From JBHELG01 sp046263195 (GTDB taxonomy: Bacteria > Actinomycetota > Nitriliruptoria > Nitriliruptorales > JAHWKO01), in NCBI GenBank assembly GCA_046263195.1, contig JBHELG010000074.1:1-36489 (forward strand): 36,489 bases of DNA, given 5' to 3'. The position numbers were made by a program, and so were the translations under genes. Shown here in pieces: positions 1-7,014 of this stretch. Position 1 is the stretch's first letter. Each line of letters begins with the position of its first letter. Under the pieces are notes generated by a model. It was not told the DNA's origin. It saw only the letters and a list, made by a program, of their open reading frames with translations, and ran no database searches.

Positions 1-237
1 ATCGATCCCGGCCACCATCCAGTGCAGGAACGTCCCGTGAGGGGCATCCGGGTCCTCGAAGGTCACCGCGATTTCGACGGTGTCGCCGGGGATACCTCGC
101 CAGGCGACCATGGGACTGAGATTCTCGCCATCGCAGGTGTAGCGGGCCGGGATCGACCCGCCGTCGGGGAAGGTGCTCTCGACGTGGATCGTGTTCGGTA
201 CGTCCCTTGCGGCTCGAGAGGGTACCAGCTTGGCCAC
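1..237 (-). CDS. YbhB/YbcL family Raf-kinase-inhibitor-like (PEBP) protein, 5' part only
   Basis: This reading frame enters at the left edge and is incomplete; only the first 79 residues are present. The GTG start at 237 follows a GAAGGAG ribosome-binding site. The translation contains the PEBP hallmarks: a beta-strand segment reading FPDGGSIPARYTCDGENLSP, then the anion-pocket motif DPDAP about 60 residues in, followed by FLHWMVAGI. In this family the pocket binds phosphate-like ligands; the bacterial members are cytoplasmic or periplasmic proteins of unclear role. No signal peptide is visible. It lies 41 bases downstream of the F420-type oxidoreductase on the same strand, so the two are probably co-transcribed. 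The family call is firm; the physiological function is unknown. Confidence 0.85.
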   Translation of the reverse strand, partial: MAKLVPSRAARDVPNTIHVESTFPDGGSIPARYTCDGENLSPMVAWRGIPGDTVEIAVTFEDPDAPHGTFLHWMVAGID

Positions 238-278
238 GCTCGCTCCTTCACGTCTCGGGTGGAGCTCCAACGAGATGA

Positions 279-1241
279 TCACCGGAGCCTTGGCAACACC
301 TCCTGTTCGTAGAAGCGGAAGAAGCCGCCCTGGTCGGGTCCCACCTGATGCACGCAGATGTGGTCGAAGCCAGCTTCGATGAACGCCTGGACCCCGGCGA
401 CGTGGCGATCAGGGTCGGGACCACCGACGAGGGCCTCTCCGACATCGTCCTCGCGCACGAGCGAGGCCGCCTGCTCGAAGTGGGCAGGAGTCGGCAGCTC
501 CTGTCCGAGCTCTCCCGGAATCCCCAGGTTCGGCCACCAAGTGTGAGCCTGCCGGCGAGCCTCGCTTTCCGACTCCGCCCAGCAGACCTTGAGCTCCGCG
601 TAGCACGGCCGTTTGGCGCTCCCCATCGCCGTGAAGGTCTCGACGAGCTCGCGATCAGGGGACGTCGCGATGAGCCCTTCGCCGATGCGTCCCGCGAGTT
701 CAGCGGCGTTCGCGCCGCTGGCCGCCATCATGATGGCCGGGGGCTGTTCGGGGAGGGTGTATACGCGGGCATTCTCGAGCGTGTAATACGTGCCATGGTG
801 GGAATGGCTCCCGCCGCCCCACAGGCGGCGCATGAGGGCGACGGCCTCTTCGAGCATCGCATGGCGCACCGGTGTGGGCGGCCAGCGGTCGCCGAAGATG
901 TGCTCGTTGAGATTCTCCCCACTCCCCACGCCGAGGAAGAACCGTCCTGGGAGCATGGTCGTGGCGGTCGCGGCCGCCTGGGCGATTATTGCGGGATGGG
1001 TGCGTATGGTCGGGCACGTCACGCCGGTCCCAAGCCTCAGCCTTTCGGTGGACTCGGCGATCGCACCGATGACGCACCACACGAACGGGCTCTGGCCCTG
1101 ACGATGGGTCCAGGGGTGGTAGTGATCGGAGATGAGGGCGAAGGAGAACCCGACCTCCTCAGCGCGCCGCGCGTAGCGGACGAGGTCCATCGCGCCGTGA
1201 TCTTCGCTTGACAGCTTGTAACCGATCTCCACCTTCGCCAT
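279..1241 (-). CDS. LLM-class F420-dependent oxidoreductase (F420-G6PD-like family)
   Basis: A 320-residue luciferase-like (TIM-barrel) protein. It resembles F420-dependent glucose-6-phosphate dehydrogenase over its whole length. The N-terminus MAKVEIGYKLSSEDHG is followed by SDHYHPW, which supplies His40 and Trp44 at the positions of the mycobacterial FGD active-site pair. LGVGSGENLNE supplies Glu108, matching the FGD catalytic glutamate. The family transfers hydride between a substrate and coenzyme F420. I cannot confirm the phosphate-binding residues of true FGD, so the substrate is left open. It heads a minus-strand pair with the PEBP gene and is divergent from the 6PGDH-like gene at 1424, an arrangement compatible with a shared intergenic control region. 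The ATG at 1241 gives the canonical family N-terminus. Confidence 0.88.
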   Translation of the reverse strand: MAKVEIGYKLSSEDHGAMDLVRYARRAEEVGFSFALISDHYHPWTHRQGQSPFVWCVIGAIAESTERLRLGTGVTCPTIRTHPAIIAQAAATATTMLPGRFFLGVGSGENLNEHIFGDRWPPTPVRHAMLEEAVALMRRLWGGGSHSHHGTYYTLENARVYTLPEQPPAIMMAASGANAAELAGRIGEGLIATSPDRELVETFTAMGSAKRPCYAELKVCWAESESEARRQAHTWWPNLGIPGELGQELPTPAHFEQAASLVREDDVGEALVGGPDPDRHVAGVQAFIEAGFDHICVHQVGPDQGGFFRFYEQEVLPRLR

Positions 1242-1276
1242 GCTCCTCTACCTTGGGCCGGGTTCGGTTCTGGGGC

Positions 1277-1325
1277 GGGAGCGGTCGTGGCTCGTCCGGG
1301 AAGGGCCGCAGGCCCGGCGGGCGGG
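1277..1325 (+). repeat. Dispersed hairpin repeat, copy A
   Basis: About 49 bases in the divergent gap upstream of the 6PGDH-like gene. It aligns with 19846-19893 (upstream of infB) with four substitutions and two one-base gaps, including the identical block AAGGGCCGCAGGCCCG. It folds as two nested stems: inner GGGCC/GGCCC with loop GCA, outer GTCCG/CGGGC. The outer stem has a T-G wobble where the infB copy has C-G, so pairing is conserved. Repeat family unknown to me. Confidence 0.65.
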
Positions 1326-1423
1326 AGCGTAAGAGACCGCGGGCGGGACAACGACTGATCCCCCCACGGTAGGAGCACGGTCGCGGACGGTGGAGGGTTG
1401 GCGGGGACTCGTGGAGGTGGACC

Positions 1424-2299
1424 GTGAAGGTCGGGATCGTGGGACTCGGTCGCACAGGGTCGGGCGTGGCCGCAAGGCTGCGCAGCCGCGGCGTGGAGAC
1501 CCTCGGCTATGACCGCGACCCCGACAGGACGCAGGTCGGCTCGCTGAACGAGCTCGTGGACCTACTCGACGAGCGCCCGCGAGTGGTGTGGACGCTCGTC
1601 CCGGCCGGTGCCGCGACCGGAGCTGTCGTCGTGGAGCTCGCCGATCTGCTCGCGCCCGGTGACGTAATCGTCGAAGGAGGCAGATCCGACTTCCGCGACT
1701 CCATCTGGCGGGCGGCGATGCTGGCCGACCGTGATATCAACTTCGTCGACATCGGGCTGAGCGGCGGCGTCAGCGGCGAGGCTTCCGGCTACTGCGTGAT
1801 GGTCGGGGGCAGCAGCGAGGATGTCGCTCGCCTGCGGCCGATGCTCGAGGCTGTCGCCGTCGAGGGCGGCATAGGCCACCTCGGCCCGGTCGGTTCGGGC
1901 CACTTCACCCAGATGGTGCACAGCGCGATTGAGGACGGTCTCATGCAGGCATATGCAGAGGGCTACGGGCTGCTCGCCGCCGCTGACCTCGACATCAACG
2001 TTGCTGCCGCCGTCGAAGTGTGGCGGCACGGCGGCGTGGTCCGGTCCTGGCTGCTCGACCTGCTGGCCGAGGCGCTGATGGACGACCCCCATCTCGAGCA
2101 GGTGCAGGGCTACGCGAAGCTGGTGGGGATCGGAGGGCGGGCCATACGGGAGGCCGTGCGTCTCGCCGTACCGGTGCCGGCCCTCTCCGCGGCGCTCCAA
2201 GCCCGGCTCGCATCGCAGCCGGAAGTTTCCCCCTCCACCAGGGTGGTTGCGGTCCTGCAGCGGCAGTTCCGTGATGAAGGGGTCTCTGGCAGGGCATGA
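1424..2299 (+). CDS. 6-phosphogluconate dehydrogenase-like protein (short GndA/YqeC type) with altered active site
   Basis: A 291-residue protein with the fold and length of short, NAD-type 6-phosphogluconate dehydrogenases. The Rossmann motif GLGRTG is at residues 7-12, the VDIGLSGGVSGE substrate loop at 108-119, and the GHFTQMVHSAIED helix at 159-171. In active 6PGDH this helix reads VKMVHN and supplies the catalytic lysine and a substrate asparagine. Here these are Gln163 and Ser167, the following IEYG tyrosine is Asp171, and the usual GGN substrate loop is GGR (Arg87). The catalytic glutamate (Glu170) and the SGG loop remain. I infer a beta-hydroxyacid dehydrogenase relative that has changed substrate or lost activity. 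The ATG start gives the family N-terminus MKVGIVGLG. Confidence 0.8.
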   Translation: MKVGIVGLGRTGSGVAARLRSRGVETLGYDRDPDRTQVGSLNELVDLLDERPRVVWTLVPAGAATGAVVVELADLLAPGDVIVEGGRSDFRDSIWRAAMLADRDINFVDIGLSGGVSGEASGYCVMVGGSSEDVARLRPMLEAVAVEGGIGHLGPVGSGHFTQMVHSAIEDGLMQAYAEGYGLLAAADLDINVAAAVEVWRHGGVVRSWLLDLLAEALMDDPHLEQVQGYAKLVGIGGRAIREAVRLAVPVPALSAALQARLASQPEVSPSTRVVAVLQRQFRDEGVSGRA

Positions 2300-2355
2300 C
2301 CTGCTTCGGCTTCCCAGTGGTCCGGGGCTGAGGCGGTTGCGATGGCAGGTGGCGC

Positions 2356-3381
2356 GTGAGCAGTAGGCGTACGAACCTTGGACTCCTCGCCTTTCTCACG
2401 CTCGCGTTCGTCACCGGGTTGCTGTCGTTCGGGATCGGCACCGGCTGGGTCCGTGTCGCGGTCCTCGCCCACGCCGTTGGCGGGCTGGGAGTGATCGTGC
2501 TCTCACCCTGGAAGTCGGTCGCGATCCGACGCGGACTGCGTCGACGCCCTCCCAGCCTGAGGGGACACGGGCTCGAGAGCTCGGCTTCCCTCGCGCTCAC
2601 CCTGCTCCTCGCCGTTGCGGTGGCCACCGGGCTGCTCCACGCGGTCGGGGCCGATCGACTCGGTCCGCTGGCCGCGATGCAGATCCACGTGGCTGCCGCC
2701 CTCGCGGCGATGCCCTTTGCGCTCTGGCACGTCCGCATCCGTCCCGCCCCGTTGAGAGGCAGCGATCTGTCGCGTCGCGGACTGCTGCGGATCGGACTTG
2801 TCCTCGGTGCGGCGGGGGTGGTGTGGGCCGCGCTGGAGGGGCTGATGGTGGCAGCCTCACTACCTGGACGGCGGCGTCGGGCCACCGGTTCACACGAGAT
2901 GGGGTCCTACGACCCGCGCAGAATGCCGGTCACACAGTGGCTCGACGACGACGTGCCCCGCCTCGACGAAGCGACCTGGGCGCTCACCGTTCGTCTCCCT
3001 CTTCATGAGCGACGTTGGCGGCTCGACGAGCTCGAGGCCGACTTGGAACCCCTCGTGGCGACGCTCGACTGCACGGGAGGATGGTACGCCGCCCAGGAGT
3101 GGTCGGTGCTACCGCTGCGACGGCTCGTCGGCGACCCGGGAGATGCGCGTAGCATCTTGGCGCGCTCCGTGACGGGCTATTCCCGACGCTTTCCAATCGT
3201 CGACCTCGACCATCTCTGGCTCGCCACCCGGGTCGCCGGTGAACCACTCAGCCCCGGCCACGGCTTCCCGGCACGCATCGTCGCACCCGGCCGACGAGGC
3301 TTCTGGTGGGTGAAGTGGCTGGAAACGATCGAGCTCAGCGAAGAGCCATGGTGGTGGCAAAGCCCCTTCCCGCTGACCTAG
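2356..3381 (+). CDS. Membrane-anchored molybdopterin-dependent (sulfite-oxidase-type) oxidoreductase with N-terminal cytochrome b-like domain
   Basis: 341 residues, two modules. Residues 1-170 hold about five hydrophobic helices with histidines at 39, 95, 111 and 125; the spacing suits a b-type haem pair, as in cytochrome b561-like domains. Residues 185-340 form a compact Mo-cofactor domain: LDCTGGW supplies Cys239 as the expected molybdenum ligand, followed by EWSVLPLRRLV and the closing GRRGFWWVKWLE block. The junction carries SRRGLLRIG (139-147) just before the last helix. This looks like an internal twin-arginine (Tat) signal, placing the Mo domain outside the membrane. The substrate is unknown. 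The GTG start at 2356 is 56 bases after the 6PGDH-like gene. The gene converges with bsaP, with 13 bases between them. Confidence 0.82.
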   Translation: MSSRRTNLGLLAFLTLAFVTGLLSFGIGTGWVRVAVLAHAVGGLGVIVLSPWKSVAIRRGLRRRPPSLRGHGLESSASLALTLLLAVAVATGLLHAVGADRLGPLAAMQIHVAAALAAMPFALWHVRIRPAPLRGSDLSRRGLLRIGLVLGAAGVVWAALEGLMVAASLPGRRRRATGSHEMGSYDPRRMPVTQWLDDDVPRLDEATWALTVRLPLHERRWRLDELEADLEPLVATLDCTGGWYAAQEWSVLPLRRLVGDPGDARSILARSVTGYSRRFPIVDLDHLWLATRVAGEPLSPGHGFPARIVAPGRRGFWWVKWLETIELSEEPWWWQSPFPLT

Positions 3382-3394
3382 CTGGCGAGCCTCT

Positions 3395-3595
3395 TTACCA
3401 GCGTCCACGAGCCGGGCGCACTCGCTCACAGCGACGGCACGAGGCACGGCAGCCGGTGGGCAGCACCTGCACGTCGAGGCGCCTCCCGCAGCGTGAGCAG
3501 AAGCGCGGCGCGTCGAGGAGGAGCGGTTGACAGCCACAGTGAGTGCCGTCATCGGCCTCCGGCAGCCCGCATCCGGTGCAGTAAGCCCCGCTCAC
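3395..3595 (-). CDS. bsaP: Biotin synthase auxiliary protein, BsaP-like
   Basis: A 66-residue cysteine-rich protein read from a GTG whose last two bases are shared with the bioB stop (GTGA), so the pair is translationally coupled. It contains YCTGCGLP, a middle segment LLLDAPRFCSRCGRRLDVQV, and a C-terminal CRRC. This layout matches the small protein encoded after bioB in mycobacteria, the biotin synthase auxiliary protein needed for BioB activity. I count nine cysteines (6, 9, 20, 22, 33, 36, 49, 53, 56), enough for metal or Fe-S binding. The assignment rests on motif order plus the bioB neighbour. A generic zinc ribbon is the alternative. Confidence 0.8.
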   Translation of the reverse strand: MSGAYCTGCGLPEADDGTHCGCQPLLLDAPRFCSRCGRRLDVQVLPTGCRASCRRCERVRPARGRW

Positions 3596-4659
3596 AGCAC
3601 AGGAGGCAGCGCCCGAAGCGGGACACCGAGCGTCGTGAGCATGTCGAGGTCCTCGCGGGGCGCACGACCGAGCGTCGTCAGATAGTTGCCGATGATGAGG
3701 CCGTTCGCCCCGCCGAGGATGCCGGCGGCTTGCAGGTCGCGCAGCGCGACCTCCCGACCGCCGGCGTAACGGAGCAGAGTCCACGGCAACACGAGGCGGA
3801 ACAACGCCACCGCGTGGAGCGCCACGCGCGGCTCGAGTGGTCGACGTCCCCCCAGGGGTGTCCCCGGCCTGGGATTGAGGAAGTTCAACGGTGTCTCGGC
3901 CGGGTGGAAGGCGGCGAGCTGGAGCGCGAGCTCCGCGCGCTGCGCCCTGCTCTCGCCCATTCCCACGATGCCGCCACTACAGACCTGCATGCCGTGGTCT
4001 GCAACGAGGCCGAGCGTCTCGACCCGCTCCTCCCAGCTGTGACTCGAGACGATCCGTGAGAAATAGGAGCGCGCTGCTTCGAGATTGTGGTTGTACTTCT
4101 TCACCCCCGCTTCGGTCAGCCGGCGGGCCTGCTCCCGGCTGAGAATTCCCGCGCTGACCGCCACGTCCATGTCCGTATCCGCCCTGAGCGCGGCGACGAG
4201 TTCGAGGATGTGAGCGAGCAGCCGCTCGTCGGGGCCGCGCACCGCGTAGACGAGACAGAACTCGGTCGCGCCGACGTCACGCGCCTCGAGCGCCGCGGCC
4301 ACCACCTCCCGGGTCGAGAGCGGAGGCTGCGGTTTGACGCTTCTCGGAAAGACGGCGGACTGTGAGCAGAAGGCGCAGTCCTCGCGGCAACCCCCCGTCT
4401 TGGCGGAGACGATCGACTCGAGTGAGACCTCTTCTCCGCTCCAAGCCACCCGCACGCGATGGGCAAGGGCAAGCATCGCCTCGAGATGGCCGTCACCGAG
4501 CTCGGCGAGCGCGAAGGCTTCTTCTACGCCGATCGCTTCACGTCGGCCGAGCAGGGTCTCTTCGACGTGCGCGAGCAGTCCTTGGGGGTCGGCGACGAAG
4601 ATCGCGACCTGTTCGGAATCCGGGGCCGCAGCCAGCAGCACCTCGTGTGTGGCCTTCAC
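3592..4659 (-). CDS. bioB: Biotin synthase
   Basis: Radical-SAM enzyme that inserts sulfur into dethiobiotin, the last step of biotin synthesis. The 4Fe-4S motif GGCREDCAFCSQS gives Cys91, Cys95 and Cys98. Other BioB signatures are YNHNLEAARSYF, MQVCSGGIVGMGES, and PLNFLNPRPGTPL, with LRYAGGRE near the C-terminus. I chose the GTG at 4659, preceded by GGAG in GTGGAGAACCT, giving 355 residues, close to the family length. An in-frame upstream extension to 4845 adds about 60 low-complexity residues not typical of BioB and would run over the presumed promoter. It is followed by the overlapping bsaP-like gene and divergent from xerC. No bioA, bioF or bioD is present in the window. Confidence 0.93.
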   Translation of the reverse strand: MKATHEVLLAAAPDSEQVAIFVADPQGLLAHVEETLLGRREAIGVEEAFALAELGDGHLEAMLALAHRVRVAWSGEEVSLESIVSAKTGGCREDCAFCSQSAVFPRSVKPQPPLSTREVVAAALEARDVGATEFCLVYAVRGPDERLLAHILELVAALRADTDMDVAVSAGILSREQARRLTEAGVKKYNHNLEAARSYFSRIVSSHSWEERVETLGLVADHGMQVCSGGIVGMGESRAQRAELALQLAAFHPAETPLNFLNPRPGTPLGGRRPLEPRVALHAVALFRLVLPWTLLRYAGGREVALRDLQAAGILGGANGLIIGNYLTTLGRAPREDLDMLTTLGVPLRALPPVL

Positions 4660-4694
4660 AGGTTCTCCACTCGGTGGAGCGGTCCCGGCCTGCC

Positions 4695-4730
4695 CGCTGT
4701 CGGGACAAGCCAAGAAGGGTTGCGACAGCG
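4695..4730 (-). promoter_or_regulatory. Inverted repeat in the bioB leader, possible operator or leader stem-loop
   Basis: Perfect 8-base arms CGCTGTCG and CGACAGCG are separated by 20 bases. On the bioB strand the distal arm overlaps a TACGCT hexamer (4732-4727) that fits an actinobacterial -10. The spacer contains TCTTGGCTTGTCCCG, a close match to the core of the dispersed repeat seen upstream of infB. It may be a repressor site for bioB or a leader hairpin. It does not look like the TGAAC-type BioQ operator. Confidence 0.4.
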
Positions 4731-4804
4731 TAGGAGACCGGAGAGGCATCGCAGCGGGGGCGCCAACTCCCGTGCGCGCTGCGACTCTCGTACGGGGGGG
4801 CATC

Positions 4805-4832
4805 TTGACAGGGCGTAGTGCGCCTCCACCCT
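4805..4832 (+). promoter_or_regulatory. Putative promoter of xerC (leaderless transcript)
   Basis: A consensus -35 TTGACA (4805-4810) is followed after 16 bases by CACCCT (4827-4832), one base from TACCCT. The expected transcription start, about 7 bases later, falls on the A of the ATG at 4839. No Shine-Dalgarno precedes that ATG, so a leaderless mRNA is inferred. Confidence 0.45.
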
Positions 4833-4838
4833 GGTCCC

Positions 4839-5921
4839 ATGGCAAGGAGGAGTGGTTTCAGCCCGCGGGGTAGGCCCAGCAGAGCCGTCGAGGGCCCAGC
4901 CCCCCCACCGCTTGCGAGGTTCGAAGAGAGTGCCGCCGACGAGAATTCCCTGCCCGCCGCCTGGACCGCCAGCCTGACCGCGTTCGTGCAACACATCGCG
5001 CTCGAGCGAGGCCGCAGCCCCAACACCGCCGCCGCATACCGGCGCGATGCCGAGCACCTAGCCCGCTTCTGCGCTGATCAGGGCTGCTCGCAACCGGCTG
5101 GGGTGAACCACTCGCTGCTGCGTCGCTTCCTCGTGGAGCTGGCCCAGTCGGGCTATGCGCGCTCCTCGATCGCCCGCAAGGTGAGTGTCGCTCGCTCGTT
5201 CTTTGCCTTCCTTGCTCGACGGGGCTACACCGCCCACGATCCCGGGCCGATGCTCCGCAGCCCCAAGCAAGCTCAGCATCTGCCGCGGGTGCTACGCCCC
5301 GACCAGGTTGCCGCGCTCCTGACCTCTCCCGACCCTGCCACCCCGGCGGGGAAGCGGGATCGGGCGCTGCTCGAGCTGCTCTACGGCTGCGGAGCGCGAG
5401 TAGCGGAGGCTTGTGAACTCGACCTGGGTCGTCTCGATCTTCGCCAGCGCCAGGTGCGGCTGCTCGGGAAAGGGCGCAAGGAGCGCATCGTGCCGCTCGG
5501 TGAGCCCGCAGTCGACGCGCTAGCCGAGTACCTGTCCGAGGGACGACCTGCCCTTGCCGCGCTCGCCGCCGCTCGGCCTGATCGTGGGATCAGCGCCCAG
5601 TCCAACGCGGTATTCCTCAACAGTCGTGGTGGGCCTCTTGGCGTCCGCAGCGCCCGCACCATCATCGAGCGCGCGGCCCGTAGCGCCGGGCTCGGACGAG
5701 TGACTCCGCACACCCTGCGACACAGCTGTGCCACCCACCTTCTCGAAGGCGGAGCAGACCTCCGCTCCGTGCAGGAGCTGCTCGGCCATGTCTCGCTTGC
5801 CACAACCCAGCGCTACACCCATCTTTCCCGGGGACGACTGGTCGAGGTCTACGCGAGCGCACATCCCCACGCACGCGGGCGCCCCCAAAGGGCACTTCGT
5901 CGCAACCGGGCACTAGCATGA
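4839..5921 (+). CDS. xerC: Tyrosine recombinase XerC/XerD family
   Basis: Site-specific recombinase of the Xer type, which resolves chromosome dimers at dif sites. After a low-complexity N-terminus of about 45 residues comes the SAM-like DNA-binding domain (LTAFVQHIALERGRSPNTAAAY). The catalytic domain then shows the full tyrosine-recombinase set: Arg in YGCGARVAEA, Lys in GKGRKERIVPL, the HTLRH box, the GH of LLGHVSLATTQ, and the nucleophile in RYTHLS. Start choice: ATG 4839 fits the promoter at 4805-4832; an in-frame GTG at 4818 would add 7 residues. The stop overlaps the sigma-factor start (ATGA). It is divergent from bioB. Whether it is XerC or XerD cannot be settled here. Confidence 0.9.
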   Translation: MARRSGFSPRGRPSRAVEGPAPPPLARFEESAADENSLPAAWTASLTAFVQHIALERGRSPNTAAAYRRDAEHLARFCADQGCSQPAGVNHSLLRRFLVELAQSGYARSSIARKVSVARSFFAFLARRGYTAHDPGPMLRSPKQAQHLPRVLRPDQVAALLTSPDPATPAGKRDRALLELLYGCGARVAEACELDLGRLDLRQRQVRLLGKGRKERIVPLGEPAVDALAEYLSEGRPALAALAAARPDRGISAQSNAVFLNSRGGPLGVRSARTIIERAARSAGLGRVTPHTLRHSCATHLLEGGADLRSVQELLGHVSLATTQRYTHLSRGRLVEVYASAHPHARGRPQRALRRNRALA

Positions 5922-6748
5922 CCGGTGTGATGAACGGCCGGGGTGATCGGGCCAGGATGGCTACCTCTGGAGGTGCGGCCCTGGACCCCGAGATCCGAGC
6001 CCTGTGGCAGGAGTATCGAGAAGCTGGGCGCGCCGAGGTCCGCGAGAAGCTCATTCTCCACTACGCCCCGCTCGTCAAGTACGTCGCTGGCCGTGTCGGG
6101 GTCGGACTGCCCCAGACCATCGAGCACGCGGACCTCGTCTCCTACGGGATGTTCGGACTCATCGACGCCATCGAGCGCTTCGACCTCGGCAAGGGCGTGA
6201 AGTTCGAGACCTACGCGATCACCCGCATCAAGGGGGCCATCATCGACGAGCTGCGGTCGGTGGACTGGGTCCCCCGGTCAGTGAGAGCCAAGGCTCGCAG
6301 CATCGACCGAGCGATGCAGGCGCTCGAAGGCCGACTGCAGCGAACTCCCACGGACGAGGAGCTGGCCCAGGAGCTCGGCGTGTCATCGCGCGAGCTTCAG
6401 ACGATGCTCGAGAAGGTGTCGTTCATCTCGATCGTGGCGCTCGATGAGGCGCTGAGCGTGGGGGGGGAAGGCGGCACACGTCCGGCGCTCGTCGACACCC
6501 TGCAAGACGTCACCTCCATCGGGCCAGAGGAGAAGGTCGACGAGAGCGAGATTCGGCGTCTGCTCGCTGAAGCGGTGGCCCGCCTGTCCGAGCGGGAGCA
6601 GAAGGTCATCGCCCTGTACTACTTCGAGGGTCTGACGCTGGCTCAAATCGGCAACATCCTCGGAGTGACCGAATCGCGCGTCTGCCAGATCCATACGAAA
6701 GCGGTGCTCTCGCTGCGCTCCAAGCTGCTCGAACGCGAAGCTGGCTGA
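5918..6748 (+). CDS. whiG: RNA polymerase sigma factor of the WhiG/FliA type
   Basis: A 276-residue group 3 sigma-70 factor. Region 2 is seen in LVKYVAGRVGVGLPQTIEHADLVSYGMFGLIDAIERFD and the following FETYAITRIKGAIIDELRSVDWVPRSVR, the hallmark of FliA/WhiG/SigF-like factors. Region 3 covers the LEGRLQRTPTDEELAQELGVS segment. Region 4 ends the protein with LSEREQKVIALYYFEGLTLAQIG and a helix-turn-helix VTESRVCQIHTKA. Its position just before the rpsB cluster matches whiG in Streptomyces, where it controls sporulation. In other phyla this type drives flagellar genes. No flagellar or sporulation gene lies in the window, so the regulon is unknown. ATGA overlap with xerC indicates co-transcription. 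The downstream 266-base gap to 7015 holds no gene. Confidence 0.9.
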   Translation: MTGVMNGRGDRARMATSGGAALDPEIRALWQEYREAGRAEVREKLILHYAPLVKYVAGRVGVGLPQTIEHADLVSYGMFGLIDAIERFDLGKGVKFETYAITRIKGAIIDELRSVDWVPRSVRAKARSIDRAMQALEGRLQRTPTDEELAQELGVSSRELQTMLEKVSFISIVALDEALSVGGEGGTRPALVDTLQDVTSIGPEEKVDESEIRRLLAEAVARLSEREQKVIALYYFEGLTLAQIGNILGVTESRVCQIHTKAVLSLRSKLLEREAG

Positions 6749-7014
6749 CACTCCCCTCTGCGATCCTCCCCCTCCGGCGTCGCTGAACTGTGCGTCAGCC
6801 TCGTTCTTGGCTCATGCTAGGTCGCCGAGGCCTGATCTGGGGGAGCGTCGTAGTGGCGGCTCGGGCCTGTCTGGAGACGAGGAGCGGCCTCGACAGCAAC
6901 GGATTTCCGCGCCGCTCGTTGTCCCCAGCCTGCTGACGACGTTGCGGCATGCGGTCGTGCTACCCCCTTTAGTCTCGCGGAAGCCAGGACGCCGGGGGCG
7001 GAGGAGCCTGCACC

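Noticed and set aside
348..1211. 287-residue plus-strand open frame over the F420-type oxidoreductase
   Set aside because: Antisense to a protein with conserved active-site residues; no family resemblance.
6749..7014. 266-base gap examined for a small gene, tRNA or clear repeat copy
   Set aside because: TTCTTGGCT and GGGAGCGTCGTAG faintly resemble the dispersed repeat, but alignment is too weak; no cloverleaf or supported ORF is seen.
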